Assembly (NCBI RefSeq): GCF_023660105.1
Contig: NZ_JAMHGA010000032.1
Coordinates: 16,834 to 80,833 of the forward strand
Direction of reading: 5' to 3'
From: Desulfovibrio aminophilus
GTDB lineage: Bacteria > Desulfobacterota > Desulfovibrionia > Desulfovibrionales > Desulfovibrionaceae
Length of the DNA stretch: 64,000 nucleotides
Below, in pieces: positions 32,330 through 41,220 of this stretch. Numbering within the stretch: the stretch's first letter is position 1; every line of letters begins with the position of its first letter. The notes below the pieces were generated by a model. It was not told the origin of the DNA. It saw nothing but the letters and a program-made list of their open reading frames with translations, and searched no databases. Both the position numbers and the translations under genes were made by a program.

Positions 32330-32935
32330 ATGAACCTGCGCGAACTCGTGCTTCGGAACCGTTCCGTGCGCCGTTTTCTCCAGGACCGGCCCGTGGACCT
32401 CGCCACGCTCGAGGAACTCGTGGACCTGGCCCGGCACACGGCCTCGGCCGGAAACCTGCAACCCCTGCGCTACGCCCTCTGCGCCGACCCGGCGGTGAAC
32501 GCGCGGATCTTCGAATGCCTGGGCTGGGCCGCCTATCTCACGGACTGGCCGGGCCCGGAGGAGGGTGAACGCCCGGCGGCCTACATCGTGGTCTGCCGGG
32601 ACGCGGCCGTGGCCGCCAAGGTGGACTGCGACCACGGCATCGCCTCCCAGACCATCCTTCTGGGCGCGGCGGAGAAGGGCCTTTCCGGCTGCATGCTGGC
32701 CTCGGTGAACCGCGACAAGCTGGCGCGGATTCTGGACCTGCCGGAATCCCTGCCGATCCTCCTGGTCCTGGCCCTGGGCCGGGCCGCCGAGGAGGTGGTC
32801 CTCGAGGAGGCCGCCCCCGGCGGGGACATCCGATACCGGCGCGACGCCTCGGGCGCGCATCACGTGCCCAAGCGCGGGCTTGGCGAAATCATCGTGCGCC
32901 GCTATGGTGGCGGAAAGCACACGGAGCATGCATGA
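32330..32935 (+). CDS. nitroreductase family protein
   Basis: 201 aa. The flavin-binding start ELVLRNRSVRRFLQDRPVDLATL and the block LARHTASAGNLQPLRYALC are typical of NADH-oxidase/nitroreductase FMN enzymes. GASQTILLGAAEKGLSGCMLAS-type sequence follows (seen as HGIASQTILLGAAEKGL). The substrate cannot be told from sequence. GGAGG sits before the ATG. It overlaps rsfS by ATGA. Confidence 0.88.
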   Translation: MNLRELVLRNRSVRRFLQDRPVDLATLEELVDLARHTASAGNLQPLRYALCADPAVNARIFECLGWAAYLTDWPGPEEGERPAAYIVVCRDAAVAAKVDCDHGIASQTILLGAAEKGLSGCMLASVNRDKLARILDLPESLPILLVLALGRAAEEVVLEEAAPGGDIRYRRDASGAHHVPKRGLGEIIVRRYGGGKHTEHA

Positions 32936-33327
32936 CGTCTGAAAGCAAGAAGCTGAAGTACAACGTGATCCCCGGCCCGGAAAAGGCCGCCCTGGTGGCC
33001 GCCTGGCTGGTGGAGAAGCAGGCCCGCGACGTGCTGGCCCTGGACGTGCGCGGCCTGTCCTCGGTGAGCGACGCCGTGCTCGTGGCCACGGCCAAGAACC
33101 TGCGCCACGGCAAGGCCCTGGCCGACCAGGTGCTGGACCTCTGCGGCGAGCATCGCTTCGAGTACCTCGGCATGGAGGGCTACCAGGCCGGGGAATGGGT
33201 CCTGCTGGACCTGAACGACGTGGTGGTCCACATCTTCCAGGAGGACCAGCGCCGTTTCTACAACATCGAGGGCATGTGGTCCGAGGCCGCGGAGATCGCC
33301 TTCGAGGGCGCGGACGAGGACGCATGA
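32932..33327 (+). CDS. rsfS: ribosome silencing factor RsfS (YbeB/Iojap)
   Basis: 131 aa. The family block is LVEKQARDVLALDVRGLSSVSDAVLVATAKNLRH, then GMEGYQAGEWVLLDLNDVVVHIF and the C-terminal RRFYNIEGMWSEA. RsfS binds L14 on the 50S subunit and blocks joining of the subunits in starvation. It overlaps the genes on both sides (ATGA junctions), so it is translated together with gpmI. Confidence 0.95.
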   Translation: MTSESKKLKYNVIPGPEKAALVAAWLVEKQARDVLALDVRGLSSVSDAVLVATAKNLRHGKALADQVLDLCGEHRFEYLGMEGYQAGEWVLLDLNDVVVHIFQEDQRRFYNIEGMWSEAAEIAFEGADEDA

Positions 33328-34868
33328 GCCGCCCCACCCCCATCCTCCTGCTCATCCTGGACGGCTGGGGCCAGGCCCCGGCCGGGCCGGGAAACGCCGT
33401 ATCCCTGGCCCGCACGCCCAACCTGGACCGCCTCCTGGCCGGGAACCCCCACGCCCTGTTGCGCTGCTCGGGCCGCGCCGTGGGCCTGCCCGAGGGCTTC
33501 ATGGGCAACTCCGAGGTGGGGCACATGAACATCGGCGCGGGCCGCGTGGTCTACCAGGACATGACCCGCATCGACCTGGCCGTCGAGGACGGCTCGTTCG
33601 CCGCCAATCCGGCATTCACCGGGCTCTGCGGGGCGGTGCGCGCCTCGGGCGGACGCCTGCATCTCATGGGCTTGGTTTCGGACGGCGGGGTCCACAGCCA
33701 CCAGAACCACATCCACGCCCTGCTGGAGGCGGCCCGGAACCAGGGCGTGGCCCAGGTCTTCGTGCACGTCTTCCTGGACGGCCGCGACACCCCGCCGGAC
33801 AGCGGAGTGAACTACGTCCGGGCCCTGGCCGAGCGGATGAGCGCGATCGGCGTCGGCCGCATCGCCACGCTCACGGGCCGCTACTACGCCATGGACCGCG
33901 ACCGCCACTTCGAGCGCAACGAGCCCGCCTGGCGGGCCCTGGTGCTCGGCGAGGGCGAGGCCGTGGCGGACCCGGTGGAGGCCGTGCGCGCGGCCTACGC
34001 CCAGGGCCAGACCGACGAGTTCGTCAAGCCCCGCGTGGTGGTGGAGGACGGCGTGCCCGTGGGCCGCATCCTCGACGGCGACGGGGTGTTCTTCTTCAAT
34101 TTCCGGGCCGACCGCGCCCGCCAGATCGTCCGGGCCCTGTTCGAGGAGGACTTCCGGGAGTTCGCGCGGCCGGTGTTTCCCCGCCTCGCGGGCCTGGCCA
34201 CCATGACCCGTTACGAGCAGTCCTTTCCCCTGCCGGTGGCCTTCCCGCCCCAGGACCTGGGGGACACCCTGGGAGAGACCGTGTCCCGCGCGGGGCTGCG
34301 CCAGCTGCGCATCGCCGAGACCGAGAAGTACGCCCACGTGACCTATTTCCTGAACTGCGGCCGCGAGGAGCCCTTTCCGGGCGAGGACCGGGTGCTCATC
34401 CCCTCGCCCCGGGACGTGGCCACCTACGACCTGAAGCCCGGCATGAGCGCGGTCCAGGTCACGGACACCCTGCTGGAGAAGTGGGACGGATACGATCTGG
34501 CCGTGTGCAACCTGGCCAACCTGGACATGGTCGGCCATACCGGCATCATCCCGGCGGCGGTGGAGGCCTGCGAGGCGGTGGACGCCTGCGTGGGCCGCCT
34601 GGCCGAGCGTGTCCTGTCCGGCGGCGGGCACCTGCTCGTCACGGCCGACCACGGCAACGCCGAGGAGATGATCGACAAGAACGGCGGACCCCAGACCGCC
34701 CACAGCACGAATCCCGTGGCCCTGGTGTACGCCGGGCCCGAGGCCGGAACGGTCCGGCTGCGTCCCGGCGTCCTCGGCGACATCGCCCCCACCATCCTGG
34801 ACCTCTGGGGCCTGCCCAGGCCCGAGGCCATGACCGGCGCGTCCCTGCTGACGCGAGGAGAATCCTGA
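33324..34868 (+). CDS. gpmI: 2,3-bisphosphoglycerate-independent phosphoglycerate mutase
   Basis: 514 aa. It interconverts 3- and 2-phosphoglycerate with two Mn2+ ions. LLLILDGWG gives the first metal Asp. The phosphoserine nucleophile lies in MGNSEVGHMNIGAGRVVYQD. HVFLDGRDTPPDSG and TGRYYAMDRD shape the substrate site, and ADHGNAEEMIDKNG gives the other metal ligands. The upstream continuation of the open frame is an rsfS shadow. It overlaps the next gene by one base (TGATG). Confidence 0.96.
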   Translation: MSRPTPILLLILDGWGQAPAGPGNAVSLARTPNLDRLLAGNPHALLRCSGRAVGLPEGFMGNSEVGHMNIGAGRVVYQDMTRIDLAVEDGSFAANPAFTGLCGAVRASGGRLHLMGLVSDGGVHSHQNHIHALLEAARNQGVAQVFVHVFLDGRDTPPDSGVNYVRALAERMSAIGVGRIATLTGRYYAMDRDRHFERNEPAWRALVLGEGEAVADPVEAVRAAYAQGQTDEFVKPRVVVEDGVPVGRILDGDGVFFFNFRADRARQIVRALFEEDFREFARPVFPRLAGLATMTRYEQSFPLPVAFPPQDLGDTLGETVSRAGLRQLRIAETEKYAHVTYFLNCGREEPFPGEDRVLIPSPRDVATYDLKPGMSAVQVTDTLLEKWDGYDLAVCNLANLDMVGHTGIIPAAVEACEAVDACVGRLAERVLSGGGHLLVTADHGNAEEMIDKNGGPQTAHSTNPVALVYAGPEAGTVRLRPGVLGDIAPTILDLWGLPRPEAMTGASLLTRGES

Positions 34869-35107
34869 TGGAGTCCAAGAAGCCGCTGACCCCCGTGAAG
34901 CCCACGGGCATGGAGGTCATCTACCTCTATCCCTGTCCGTTCTGCGAACGCGAGGTGCCGCTCATCGCGCCCACCCGCCCGGCCATGGCCCAGTGCGACG
35001 CCTGCCGCAAGAACTTCCCCATCGTGCCGGTCGATGACCGGACCATCCGCTACTTCAAGATCATGCTCGCCGGGGGCAAGGCCAGCATTGACCCGGACTT
35101 TCTTTAA
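34868..35107 (+). CDS. small zinc-ribbon protein
   Basis: 79 aa. Two CxxC pairs, CPFC (residues 23-26) and CDAC (about 44-47), make a zinc ribbon around a YLYPCPFCEREVPLIAPTRPAMAQCDAC core. I do not recognise the family. It is translationally coupled to gpmI and followed by a strong terminator. A nucleic-acid or protein-binding role is possible but not shown. Confidence 0.65.
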   Translation: MESKKPLTPVKPTGMEVIYLYPCPFCEREVPLIAPTRPAMAQCDACRKNFPIVPVDDRTIRYFKIMLAGGKASIDPDFL

Positions 35108-35149
35108 GTGAAACTTTAGCTGTCATTGTAACATCCTGGTTTTCATAAA

Positions 35150-35194
35150 ACAAGAAGCCGCGCTCCCTCGGGGGCGCGGCTTCTTGTCGTTTTC
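35150..35194. terminator. bidirectional intrinsic terminator
   Basis: ACAAGAAGCCGCGC (35150-35163) and its complement (35174-35187) form a 14-bp stem with a 10-base loop. T-rich sequence follows on both strands (CGTTTTCC on plus, TTTTATG on minus). It serves the gpmI unit and the convergent DMT-transporter gene. The region 35195-35286 is AT-rich and holds nothing else I can support. Confidence 0.85.
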
Positions 35195-35286
35195 CCTGTT
35201 CTGGAGCCGGCTTGGCTGGCAACCCTCCGCAATGCTTCTAGAAAAATACCAGAATGCATTAATCTTATTGGAATTGCTCGTTTTTC

Positions 35287-36183
35287 TTATTTCGCTTGTT
35301 TTCCGGTCTGCTGCAGGGCGTTGCCCGCGATGATGCAGACGAGGCCGGCCAGGGTCGAGGCCCGGATCGCCTCGCCGAGCAGGAAGTGGATGAAGACCAG
35401 GGAGAGGAAGGGCGAGAGGAAGATGAGGTTGGCCACCCGCGCCGTGCCCGAGGGCGAACGCGCGGCCAGGCGCATGGCCGAGAGCCAGAGCACGAAGGTC
35501 AGGCCCATCTCGAACAGGCCCACGTAGGCCCCGGCCAGGAGCCCGCTCCAGCCCAGGGGCGGCGGGGAGGAAAAGAGCAGGGTCGCCGCCAGGATGCAAG
35601 GGAACGCGGTCAGGAAGTTGAGCAGCAGGGCGGCCACCGGGTCGGCCTTGAGCCGGGTGTTGCCGATCCAGTACAGGGCCCAGAGCAGGGTGCTGCCCAG
35701 GGCCAGGGCCACGCCCTGGGGATTGGCGAAGCGCAGGCCCGCCAGGTCGCCCCGGCAGGAGATGACCACCACCCCGGCATAGCTGATGAGGATGGCGGCC
35801 AGGTCCCGGGGCCGCAGCCGCTGGCCCAGCAGGGGCACGGCCAGCAGGCTCAGGGTCACGGCCCAGGTGTAGTTCAGGGGCTGGGCCTCCTGGGCGGGCA
35901 GCAGGGCGTAGGCCTGGAACAGGACCACGTAGTAGAGGAACGGGTTGAGCAGGCCCAGGCCGCAGCAAAGGAGCTTTTCGCGCCGGGGCATGGAGCGCAG
36001 GAGCCCCAGGCGGCCCCGGGCGGCCAGCACCGCCAGCAGGGCCAGGCTGGAGACCGCGTCGGCCACCAGCAGAAGCTGGAGCGGGTCGAGGGTGCGCAGG
36101 GCGATCTTGAAGGCTGTGGCCACCGTGCTCCAGACGAGCACGGCCAGTCCGCCGCAGAGATACGCCCTGCGCTGGTCGTCCAT
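35287..36183 (-). CDS. EamA/DMT-family transporter
   Basis: 298 aa with ten predicted hydrophobic helices in two EamA repeats (about 7-140 and 155-285). Typical spots are GLAVLVWSTVATAFKIAL at the N-terminus and NYTWAVTLSLLAVPLLGQRLRPRDLAAILISYAGVVVI at the end of repeat one. EamA proteins export or import amino acids or other metabolites; the cargo cannot be told. It lies 9 bases downstream of the LOG gene and shares the bidirectional terminator. Confidence 0.88.
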   Translation of the reverse strand: MDDQRRAYLCGGLAVLVWSTVATAFKIALRTLDPLQLLLVADAVSSLALLAVLAARGRLGLLRSMPRREKLLCCGLGLLNPFLYYVVLFQAYALLPAQEAQPLNYTWAVTLSLLAVPLLGQRLRPRDLAAILISYAGVVVISCRGDLAGLRFANPQGVALALGSTLLWALYWIGNTRLKADPVAALLLNFLTAFPCILAATLLFSSPPPLGWSGLLAGAYVGLFEMGLTFVLWLSAMRLAARSPSGTARVANLIFLSPFLSLVFIHFLLGEAIRASTLAGLVCIIAGNALQQTGKQAK

Positions 36184-36192
36184 GTCCCGCGC

Positions 36193-36849
36193 CTAGAGGA
36201 TGACGCGCTTTTTGATGATGCCCACGGCCTCTTCCGGCGAGTCCGTGACCGTGAAGAGGTCCAGATCCGCCTCGTGGCAGAAGCTGTTGGACACCAGCTG
36301 GTTCTTGAACCAGTCCACCAGCCCGCCCCAGTAGTCCTTGCCCAGGAGCACGATGGGGAAGGGCTTGATGCGCTTGGTCTGGATGAGCACCAGGGCCTCG
36401 GAGAGCTCGTCCAGGGTGCCGTAGCCGCCGGGCAGGGCGATGTAGGCCAGGGCGTACTTCACGAAGATGAGCTTCCTGATGAAGAAGTAGCGGAAATCGC
36501 AGCGGACGTTCAGGTACTGGTTGTATTTCTGCTCCAGGGGCAGGTGGATGTGCAGGCCGATGGACTCGCCCCCGGCGTTGTAGCAGCCCTTGTTGGCCGC
36601 CTCCATGAGTCCGGGGCCGCCGCCGGTGATGACCGAGAAGCCCGCCTCGGCCAGGAGCCGGGCCAGGGTTTCGGTCTGGCGGTAGAGCGCGGTGTCGGGG
36701 GCCACGCGGGCCGACCCGAACACGGACACGGCCGGGCCGATCTCCGACAGGCTTTCGAAACCGTCCACGATCTCGGACATGATTTTGAACATGCGCCAGG
36801 ACTCGTGCATCGAGAGATTGTCGATGACGTACTGCTTGGATTGCTGCAT
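36193..36849 (-). CDS. LOG family protein (TIGR00730-type nucleotide hydrolase)
   Basis: 218 aa from the ATG at 36849, preceded by GAGGAGA; the open frame upstream is not supported. Family motifs are SVFGSARVAP, ITGGGPGLMEAANKG and ALPGGYGTLDELSEAL (PGGxGTxxE). LOG proteins release the base from nucleoside 5'-monophosphates; some act in cytokinin synthesis, and bacterial members often have other nucleotide roles. Divergent from the MBL/beta-CASP gene. Confidence 0.9.
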   Translation of the reverse strand: MQQSKQYVIDNLSMHESWRMFKIMSEIVDGFESLSEIGPAVSVFGSARVAPDTALYRQTETLARLLAEAGFSVITGGGPGLMEAANKGCYNAGGESIGLHIHLPLEQKYNQYLNVRCDFRYFFIRKLIFVKYALAYIALPGGYGTLDELSEALVLIQTKRIKPFPIVLLGKDYWGGLVDWFKNQLVSNSFCHEADLDLFTVTDSPEEAVGIIKKRVIL

Positions 36850-36990
36850 GAGGTCTCCTCGGCGGTGTTGCTTGAAATCGCGATATGGGGCACTAGACGT
36901 TTTCGCGGGGCGTCGGCTCCGCTCCGGTCTTGTACACGGATTCCCGGCCGCCGGGAAGGGCGGCCCCACAGGCCATCACGGGAGAACACG

Positions 36991-38601
36991 ATGAAGATCA
37001 CCTTCCTGGGCGCGGCCCAGACCGTCACCGGCTCCTGCTACATCCTGGAGAACGGCCAGAACCGCTTCAGCATCGACTGCGGCATGCACCAGGGCAACGC
37101 CGAGATCGAGAAACGCAACCTGGACATGGCCCCCTATCGGCCCCAGGAGCTGGACTTCGTCCTGGTGACCCACGCCCACATCGACCACACGGGACTGCTG
37201 CCCCGGCTGGTGGCCCAGGGCTTCAAGGGCCCCATCTACGCCACCCCGCCGACCCTGGACCTCATGCGCATCATGCTCCTGGACTCCGCGCACATCCAGG
37301 AGATGGAAGCCGAGTGGCGCTCCCGCAAGCGCCAGCGCCACGGCCAGGCCACGGAACCGGCCCTGTACACCACGGCCGACGCCGAGGCCTGCCTGCCGCT
37401 GCTCAAGCCCGTGGAATACGACGCGGCCTTCGAGCCCGGCCCGGGCGTGCGCGTGACCTACCGCGACGCGGGCCACATTCTGGGCTCCGCGCTCATCGAG
37501 CTGGAGTACGCCGAGAAGGAGGGCACCACCAAGCTCGTCTTCTCCGGCGACCTGGGACGGCCGGACCAGCTCCTCGTGTCCGATCCGAGCCACGTGGACA
37601 CCACGGACTATCTCTTCCTGGAGTCCACCTACGGCGACCGCGACCACAAGGACGACCGCAACTCCCTGGACGAGCTGGCCGAGGCCGTGGCCTACGCCTA
37701 CAAGAACGGCGAGAAGGTCATCATCCCGGCTTTCGCCGTGGAGCGCTCGCAGCAGATCATCTACGCCCTCTCCCTGCTGAGCGAGAAGAACCGCCTGCCC
37801 GCCGACATGCCGGTGTACCTGGACAGCCCCCTGGCCATCCAGGCCACGGAAATCTTCAAGAAGCACCCGGAGTACTTCGACCTGGAGACCCGCGAACGCA
37901 TCGCCGCGGGCAAGAATCCCCTGGACCTGCCCAACCTGCGCTTCACCCAGAACACCGAGCAGTCCCGGGCCATCAACACGAGCAAGGGCCCGGCCGTGGT
38001 CATCTCGGCCAGCGGCATGGCCAACGCCGGACGCATCAAGCACCACCTGCGCCACAACCTCTGGCGCAAGGGCGCCAGCGTGGTCTTCGTGGGCTTCCAG
38101 GCCGCGGGCACGCCGGGCCGGAAGATCGTCAACGGGGCCAAGAAGATCACCATCCTCGGCGAGGAGGTGGCCGTGGCCGCCAAGATCTTCACCATCAACG
38201 GCTTCTCCGGCCACGCCGGCCAGTCCGAGCTCATGGCCTGGCTGCGGCGCTTCAAGGACCACAACCACCTGCGCGTGATCCTGACCCACGGCGAACCCCA
38301 CTCCCAGGAGGGGCTGGCCGAACTGGTGCGCCAGGAGCTGGGCGTGGAGGCCCACATCGCGGCCTACCGCGAGGAGTTGATCCTCGAACCCGGTCTGGCC
38401 ATGCGGCCCGTGGTGGACGTGGAGAAGGCCGCTCCGCGCATTGACTGGGAGTTCCTCTTGCAGGACAGCGAGCGGCTCTACGCCGAGTTCCGCAAGCGCG
38501 TGGAGCAGGTCCGGCAGCGCTCCTGGACGGACCAGACCGAGCTGCGCGACCGGGTCATGGACGTGAACCGGCGCATGGTGGAGCTCATCTCCGAGCTGTA
38601 G
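36991..38601 (+). CDS. MBL-fold beta-CASP ribonuclease-like hydrolase
   Basis: 536 aa from the ATG at 36991. The metallo-beta-lactamase zinc motif is THAHIDHTG; the further metal ligands are in DAGHILGSA and FSGDLGRPDQ. The beta-CASP cap follows with motif A around VYLDSPLA, motif B FSGHAGQSEL and motif C in LTHGEPHSQEGLAE. These enzymes cleave RNA (CPSF73/Ysh1 relatives in bacteria). The C-terminal 75 residues are an extra charged segment. rsmD starts at the base after its stop. Confidence 0.92.
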   Translation: MKITFLGAAQTVTGSCYILENGQNRFSIDCGMHQGNAEIEKRNLDMAPYRPQELDFVLVTHAHIDHTGLLPRLVAQGFKGPIYATPPTLDLMRIMLLDSAHIQEMEAEWRSRKRQRHGQATEPALYTTADAEACLPLLKPVEYDAAFEPGPGVRVTYRDAGHILGSALIELEYAEKEGTTKLVFSGDLGRPDQLLVSDPSHVDTTDYLFLESTYGDRDHKDDRNSLDELAEAVAYAYKNGEKVIIPAFAVERSQQIIYALSLLSEKNRLPADMPVYLDSPLAIQATEIFKKHPEYFDLETRERIAAGKNPLDLPNLRFTQNTEQSRAINTSKGPAVVISASGMANAGRIKHHLRHNLWRKGASVVFVGFQAAGTPGRKIVNGAKKITILGEEVAVAAKIFTINGFSGHAGQSELMAWLRRFKDHNHLRVILTHGEPHSQEGLAELVRQELGVEAHIAAYREELILEPGLAMRPVVDVEKAAPRIDWEFLLQDSERLYAEFRKRVEQVRQRSWTDQTELRDRVMDVNRRMVELISEL

Positions 38602-39159
38602 ATGCGGATCATCGCGGGAACCTATGGCGGCCGGAGCATCAAGACCGGCGAGGGACCGGGCTACCGCCCGGCAACGGGCAAGGTGCGCGGGGCCATGTTC
38701 TCCATGCTCGAGGCCCGGGGTCTGGTCTGGGACGGGCTGCGCGTCCTGGACGTCTTCGCCGGGAGCGGCAGCCTGGGCATCGAGGCCCTGAGCCGGGGCG
38801 CGGAGCTGGCCTGGTTCCTGGAGAAGGACGCCAAGGCGGCCGCGCTCATCGCCGACAACCTCAAGGTGCTCGGCGTCCCGGCCGGACGCTTCCGGGTCCT
38901 GCGCAAGGACGCCCTGGCCGTGCTCTCGCGGCCGCCGGAGCGGCCCTTCGGCCTGGCCTTCGTGGACCCGCCCTACGGCCAGGGCCTTCTGGCCCCGGCG
39001 CTTGACAACTTGGTGCAAAAGCAGTGGATGGAAGAAGGGGGACTCGTCCTGGCCGAGGCCGAGGCCGGGTTGCCGCCTCTTCGGCCCCACGGGCTGGAAC
39101 TTCTCACCGACCGGCTCTACGGTCAGACCAGGATCACGTTATGGAGCACAAGGCGCTGA
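38602..39159 (+). CDS. rsmD: 16S rRNA (guanine966-N2)-methyltransferase RsmD
   Basis: 185 aa. It methylates G966 of 16S rRNA in the 30S subunit. MRIIAGTYGGRSI and RPATGKVRGAMFSML are the family N-terminus. SAM binding is in VLDVFAGSGSLGIEALSRGA, and the catalytic motif is DPPYGQGL. No gap separates it from the upstream gene, and its last 19 bases overlap coaD, the usual rsmD-coaD pair. Confidence 0.95.
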   Translation: MRIIAGTYGGRSIKTGEGPGYRPATGKVRGAMFSMLEARGLVWDGLRVLDVFAGSGSLGIEALSRGAELAWFLEKDAKAAALIADNLKVLGVPAGRFRVLRKDALAVLSRPPERPFGLAFVDPPYGQGLLAPALDNLVQKQWMEEGGLVLAEAEAGLPPLRPHGLELLTDRLYGQTRITLWSTRR

Positions 39160-39659
39160 ATCCCCGCCTGGCGGTCTACCCGGGCACCTTCGACCCCCTG
39201 ACCAAGGGCCACCTCTCCATCACCAGCCGAGGGCTGATGATCTTCGACCGGGTCATCCTGGCCGTGGCCAGGAGCACGCCCAAGAAGACGCTCTTCAGCG
39301 TGGACGAGCGCGTGGAGCTGGCCCGGGAGGTCTTCCGGGAGCAGCCCAACGTGCTGGTGGAGTCCTTCGACGGCCTGCTTATCGACTACGTGACCCGGCG
39401 GGGGGCCGGGGCCGTGCTGCGCGGCCTGCGCGCCGTGTCGGACTTCGAGTACGAGTTCCAGATGGCGCTCATGAACCGCCGCCTGGCCCGGGACATCCAG
39501 ACCGTGTTTCTGATGACCGACTACAAGTGGATGTACCTCTCCTCGACGATCGTGAAGGAAGTGGCCTGCCACGGCGGGAACGTGAAGGGCCTCGTGCCCG
39601 ACGAGGTGGTCAGCCCGCTCTACGCCCGCTGCGTGGCCCGGGCCCGCGAAGGGGCCTGA
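39141..39659 (+). CDS. coaD: pantetheine-phosphate adenylyltransferase
   Basis: 172 aa from the ATG at 39141, inside the end of rsmD. It makes dephospho-CoA from 4'-phosphopantetheine and ATP. The nucleotidyltransferase motif is YPGTFDPLTKGHLSI (TxGH type). VLRGLRAVSDFEYEFQMALMNR and the ISSTxxKE-type motif YLSSTIVKEVACHGG are also present. miaA starts 7 bases downstream. Confidence 0.96.
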   Translation: MEHKALNPRLAVYPGTFDPLTKGHLSITSRGLMIFDRVILAVARSTPKKTLFSVDERVELAREVFREQPNVLVESFDGLLIDYVTRRGAGAVLRGLRAVSDFEYEFQMALMNRRLARDIQTVFLMTDYKWMYLSSTIVKEVACHGGNVKGLVPDEVVSPLYARCVARAREGA

Positions 39660-39666
39660 CGCGCGC

Positions 39667-40581
39667 ATGGAGCGCGTGCGCGTCCTCTGCCTGGCCGGTC
39701 CCACGGGCACGGGCAAGACCGGGGCGGCCCTGGCCGTGGCCCGGGAAATCCCGGCCGTGGTGGTCAATTTCGACTCCCGCCAGGTCTACGCCGACCTGCC
39801 CATCGTCACGGCCCAGCCCGACGCCGGGGAGCGGGCCGTCTGCCCGCATCGGCTGTACGGCTTCCTGCCCACGGCCGAGAGCCTTACCGCCGCCGCCTTC
39901 GCCGAGCTGGCCCGCCGGGAGGTCCGGGAGGCCGCCGGGGCCGGGAGGCTGCCCATCCTGGTGGGCGGCACCGGGCTCTATCTGCGCGCCATCCTGCACG
40001 GCCTGGCCCCCATTCCGCCCATCCCCGCCGAGGTCCGCGAGGCCGTCCTCGCGCGGCTGCGCGCCGAGGGCGCCCAGGCCCTGCACGCCGAGCTGTCGCG
40101 CCTGGACCCGGAGTACGCCGCGCGCATCCATCCCAACGACGGCCAGCGCAACGCCCGGGCCCTGGAAGTCCTTCGGGCCACGGGCCGGACCCTGACCTGG
40201 TGGCACAACGAAGGCTCCGAGGCCGCGCCCTTCGAGCCGCTGCTCCTGGGCCTGGGCACGGATCTGGCCGCCCTGGAGCCGGTGCTGGCCGCGCGGGTGC
40301 GGGCCATGCTGGAGGCCGGGGCCCTGGACGAGGTGCGCCGGGCCCTGGAGCGTTGCCCGGACCCGGAGGCTCCGGGCTTCAGCGGCATCGGCTGTCCCGA
40401 GCTGCTGGCCCACCTGCGGGGGGAGTGCGGCCTGGAGCAGGCCGTGGAGCGCTGGATCAAAAACACCCGGGCCTACGCCAAACGTCAGTTCACCTGGTTC
40501 CGGGCCGTGCCCGGCTTGCGCTGGCTGGCCCCGGGGGACGGGGCGGGCGTGCTCGCCGCCGCCTTGGAATGGTTGAATTAG
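39667..40581 (+). CDS. miaA: tRNA dimethylallyltransferase MiaA
   Basis: 304 aa. It adds a dimethylallyl group to N6 of A37 in tRNAs reading UNN codons. The P-loop GPTGTGKTGAALA, the DSRQVYADLPIVTAQP block, LVGGTGLYLRAILHGL and the C-terminal NTRAYAKRQFTWFR are diagnostic. Last gene of the MBL-rsmD-coaD-miaA unit. Its stop overlaps the convergent SixA stop by 4 bases. Confidence 0.96.
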   Translation: MERVRVLCLAGPTGTGKTGAALAVAREIPAVVVNFDSRQVYADLPIVTAQPDAGERAVCPHRLYGFLPTAESLTAAAFAELARREVREAAGAGRLPILVGGTGLYLRAILHGLAPIPPIPAEVREAVLARLRAEGAQALHAELSRLDPEYAARIHPNDGQRNARALEVLRATGRTLTWWHNEGSEAAPFEPLLLGLGTDLAALEPVLAARVRAMLEAGALDEVRRALERCPDPEAPGFSGIGCPELLAHLRGECGLEQAVERWIKNTRAYAKRQFTWFRAVPGLRWLAPGDGAGVLAAALEWLN

Positions 40582-41078
40582 GCCGCGGTCCCGGCCATCA
40601 GTTGCAGGTGCTGGGCCTTGAGCAGCCAGAGCAGCGCGCCGTTGCGCGCCGCCAGGTGCGGAACCTCGATGCAGAGCAGGCCGCCGTTCTCCAGGCCGAG
40701 GGCGATGGGCTCGGGGAAGGGGGAGAGGAGTTGGGAGGCCATGAGCGCCAGGTTGGGCAGGTGCCCGGCCACGAAGAGCGCGGCCCGCTTGTCGAACTGG
40801 TGCAGGAACCCCAGCCCGGCCTCGGCCGGGGCCGAGGGCTTGAGCTCAGCGGACTGGGCGATGCGCCGGGGGTCGAAGCCCGTGGCCTTGGCCACGATCT
40901 CGGCGGTCTGGATGGCCCGGGACTTGTTGCTGGCGGCCACGGCCTCGAAGCGCAGGCCGAGCAGGCGCATGGCCCGCGCGGCTTTTTCGATCTGGCCCCG
41001 GCCCACCGGGCTGAGCGGCTGTTCGGGATTGATCTCCCGGGGCAGGCAGGCCCCGTGTTGCATGAAGTAGACGAGCAT
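40578..41078 (-). CDS. sixA: SixA-type phosphohistidine phosphatase
   Basis: 166 aa from the ATG at 41078, with GGAGGG before it. A histidine-phosphatase-superfamily protein: the RHG motif appears as MQHG (Gln for Arg, as in many SixA relatives), followed by PLSPVGRGQIEKAARAM, SNKSRAIQTAEIV and VAGHLPNLALMA with the second catalytic His. SixA removes phosphate from HPt domains. The stand-alone HPt protein at 28.4 kb could be a substrate in principle; nothing in the sequence proves it. Confidence 0.8.
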   Translation of the reverse strand: MLVYFMQHGACLPREINPEQPLSPVGRGQIEKAARAMRLLGLRFEAVAASNKSRAIQTAEIVAKATGFDPRRIAQSAELKPSAPAEAGLGFLHQFDKRAALFVAGHLPNLALMASQLLSPFPEPIALGLENGGLLCIEVPHLAARNGALLWLLKAQHLQLMAGTAA

Positions 41079-41126
41079 GGGCCCTCCGCAGGCCGGTGTC
41101 GGCTGTTTTTCACAGGCTAGCACGCC

Positions 41127-41171
41127 CCGGGACCGCGCCGCAAGGCCGCGGCCTTGCGCTCCGGGTCCCGG
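41127..41171. repeat. nested inverted repeat between divergent sixA and exported-protein genes
   Basis: Outer arms CCGGGAC (41127-41133) and GTCCCGG (41165-41171) enclose an inner perfect 20-base palindrome whose arms are CGCAAGGCCG (41139-41148) and CGGCCTTGCG (41149-41158). No T-run on either side. It could be an operator or a transcript hairpin in the divergent promoter region. Confidence 0.5.
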
Positions 41172-41220
41172 CGGGGTACACCCTGGAACGGCGTCATCCG
41201 CCGCGGACGAGGCGAAAAGC

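Noticed and set aside
35195..35286. AT-rich patch as an insertion remnant
   Set aside because: It has no terminal repeats, target duplication or transposase fragment; it is simply a short AT-rich spacer after a bidirectional terminator.
35296..36990. Plus-strand upstream part of the 1101-codon frame leading into the MBL/beta-CASP gene
   Set aside because: It is antisense to the DMT transporter and LOG genes; the family N-terminus MKITFLGAAQTVTGS starts at the ATG at 36991.
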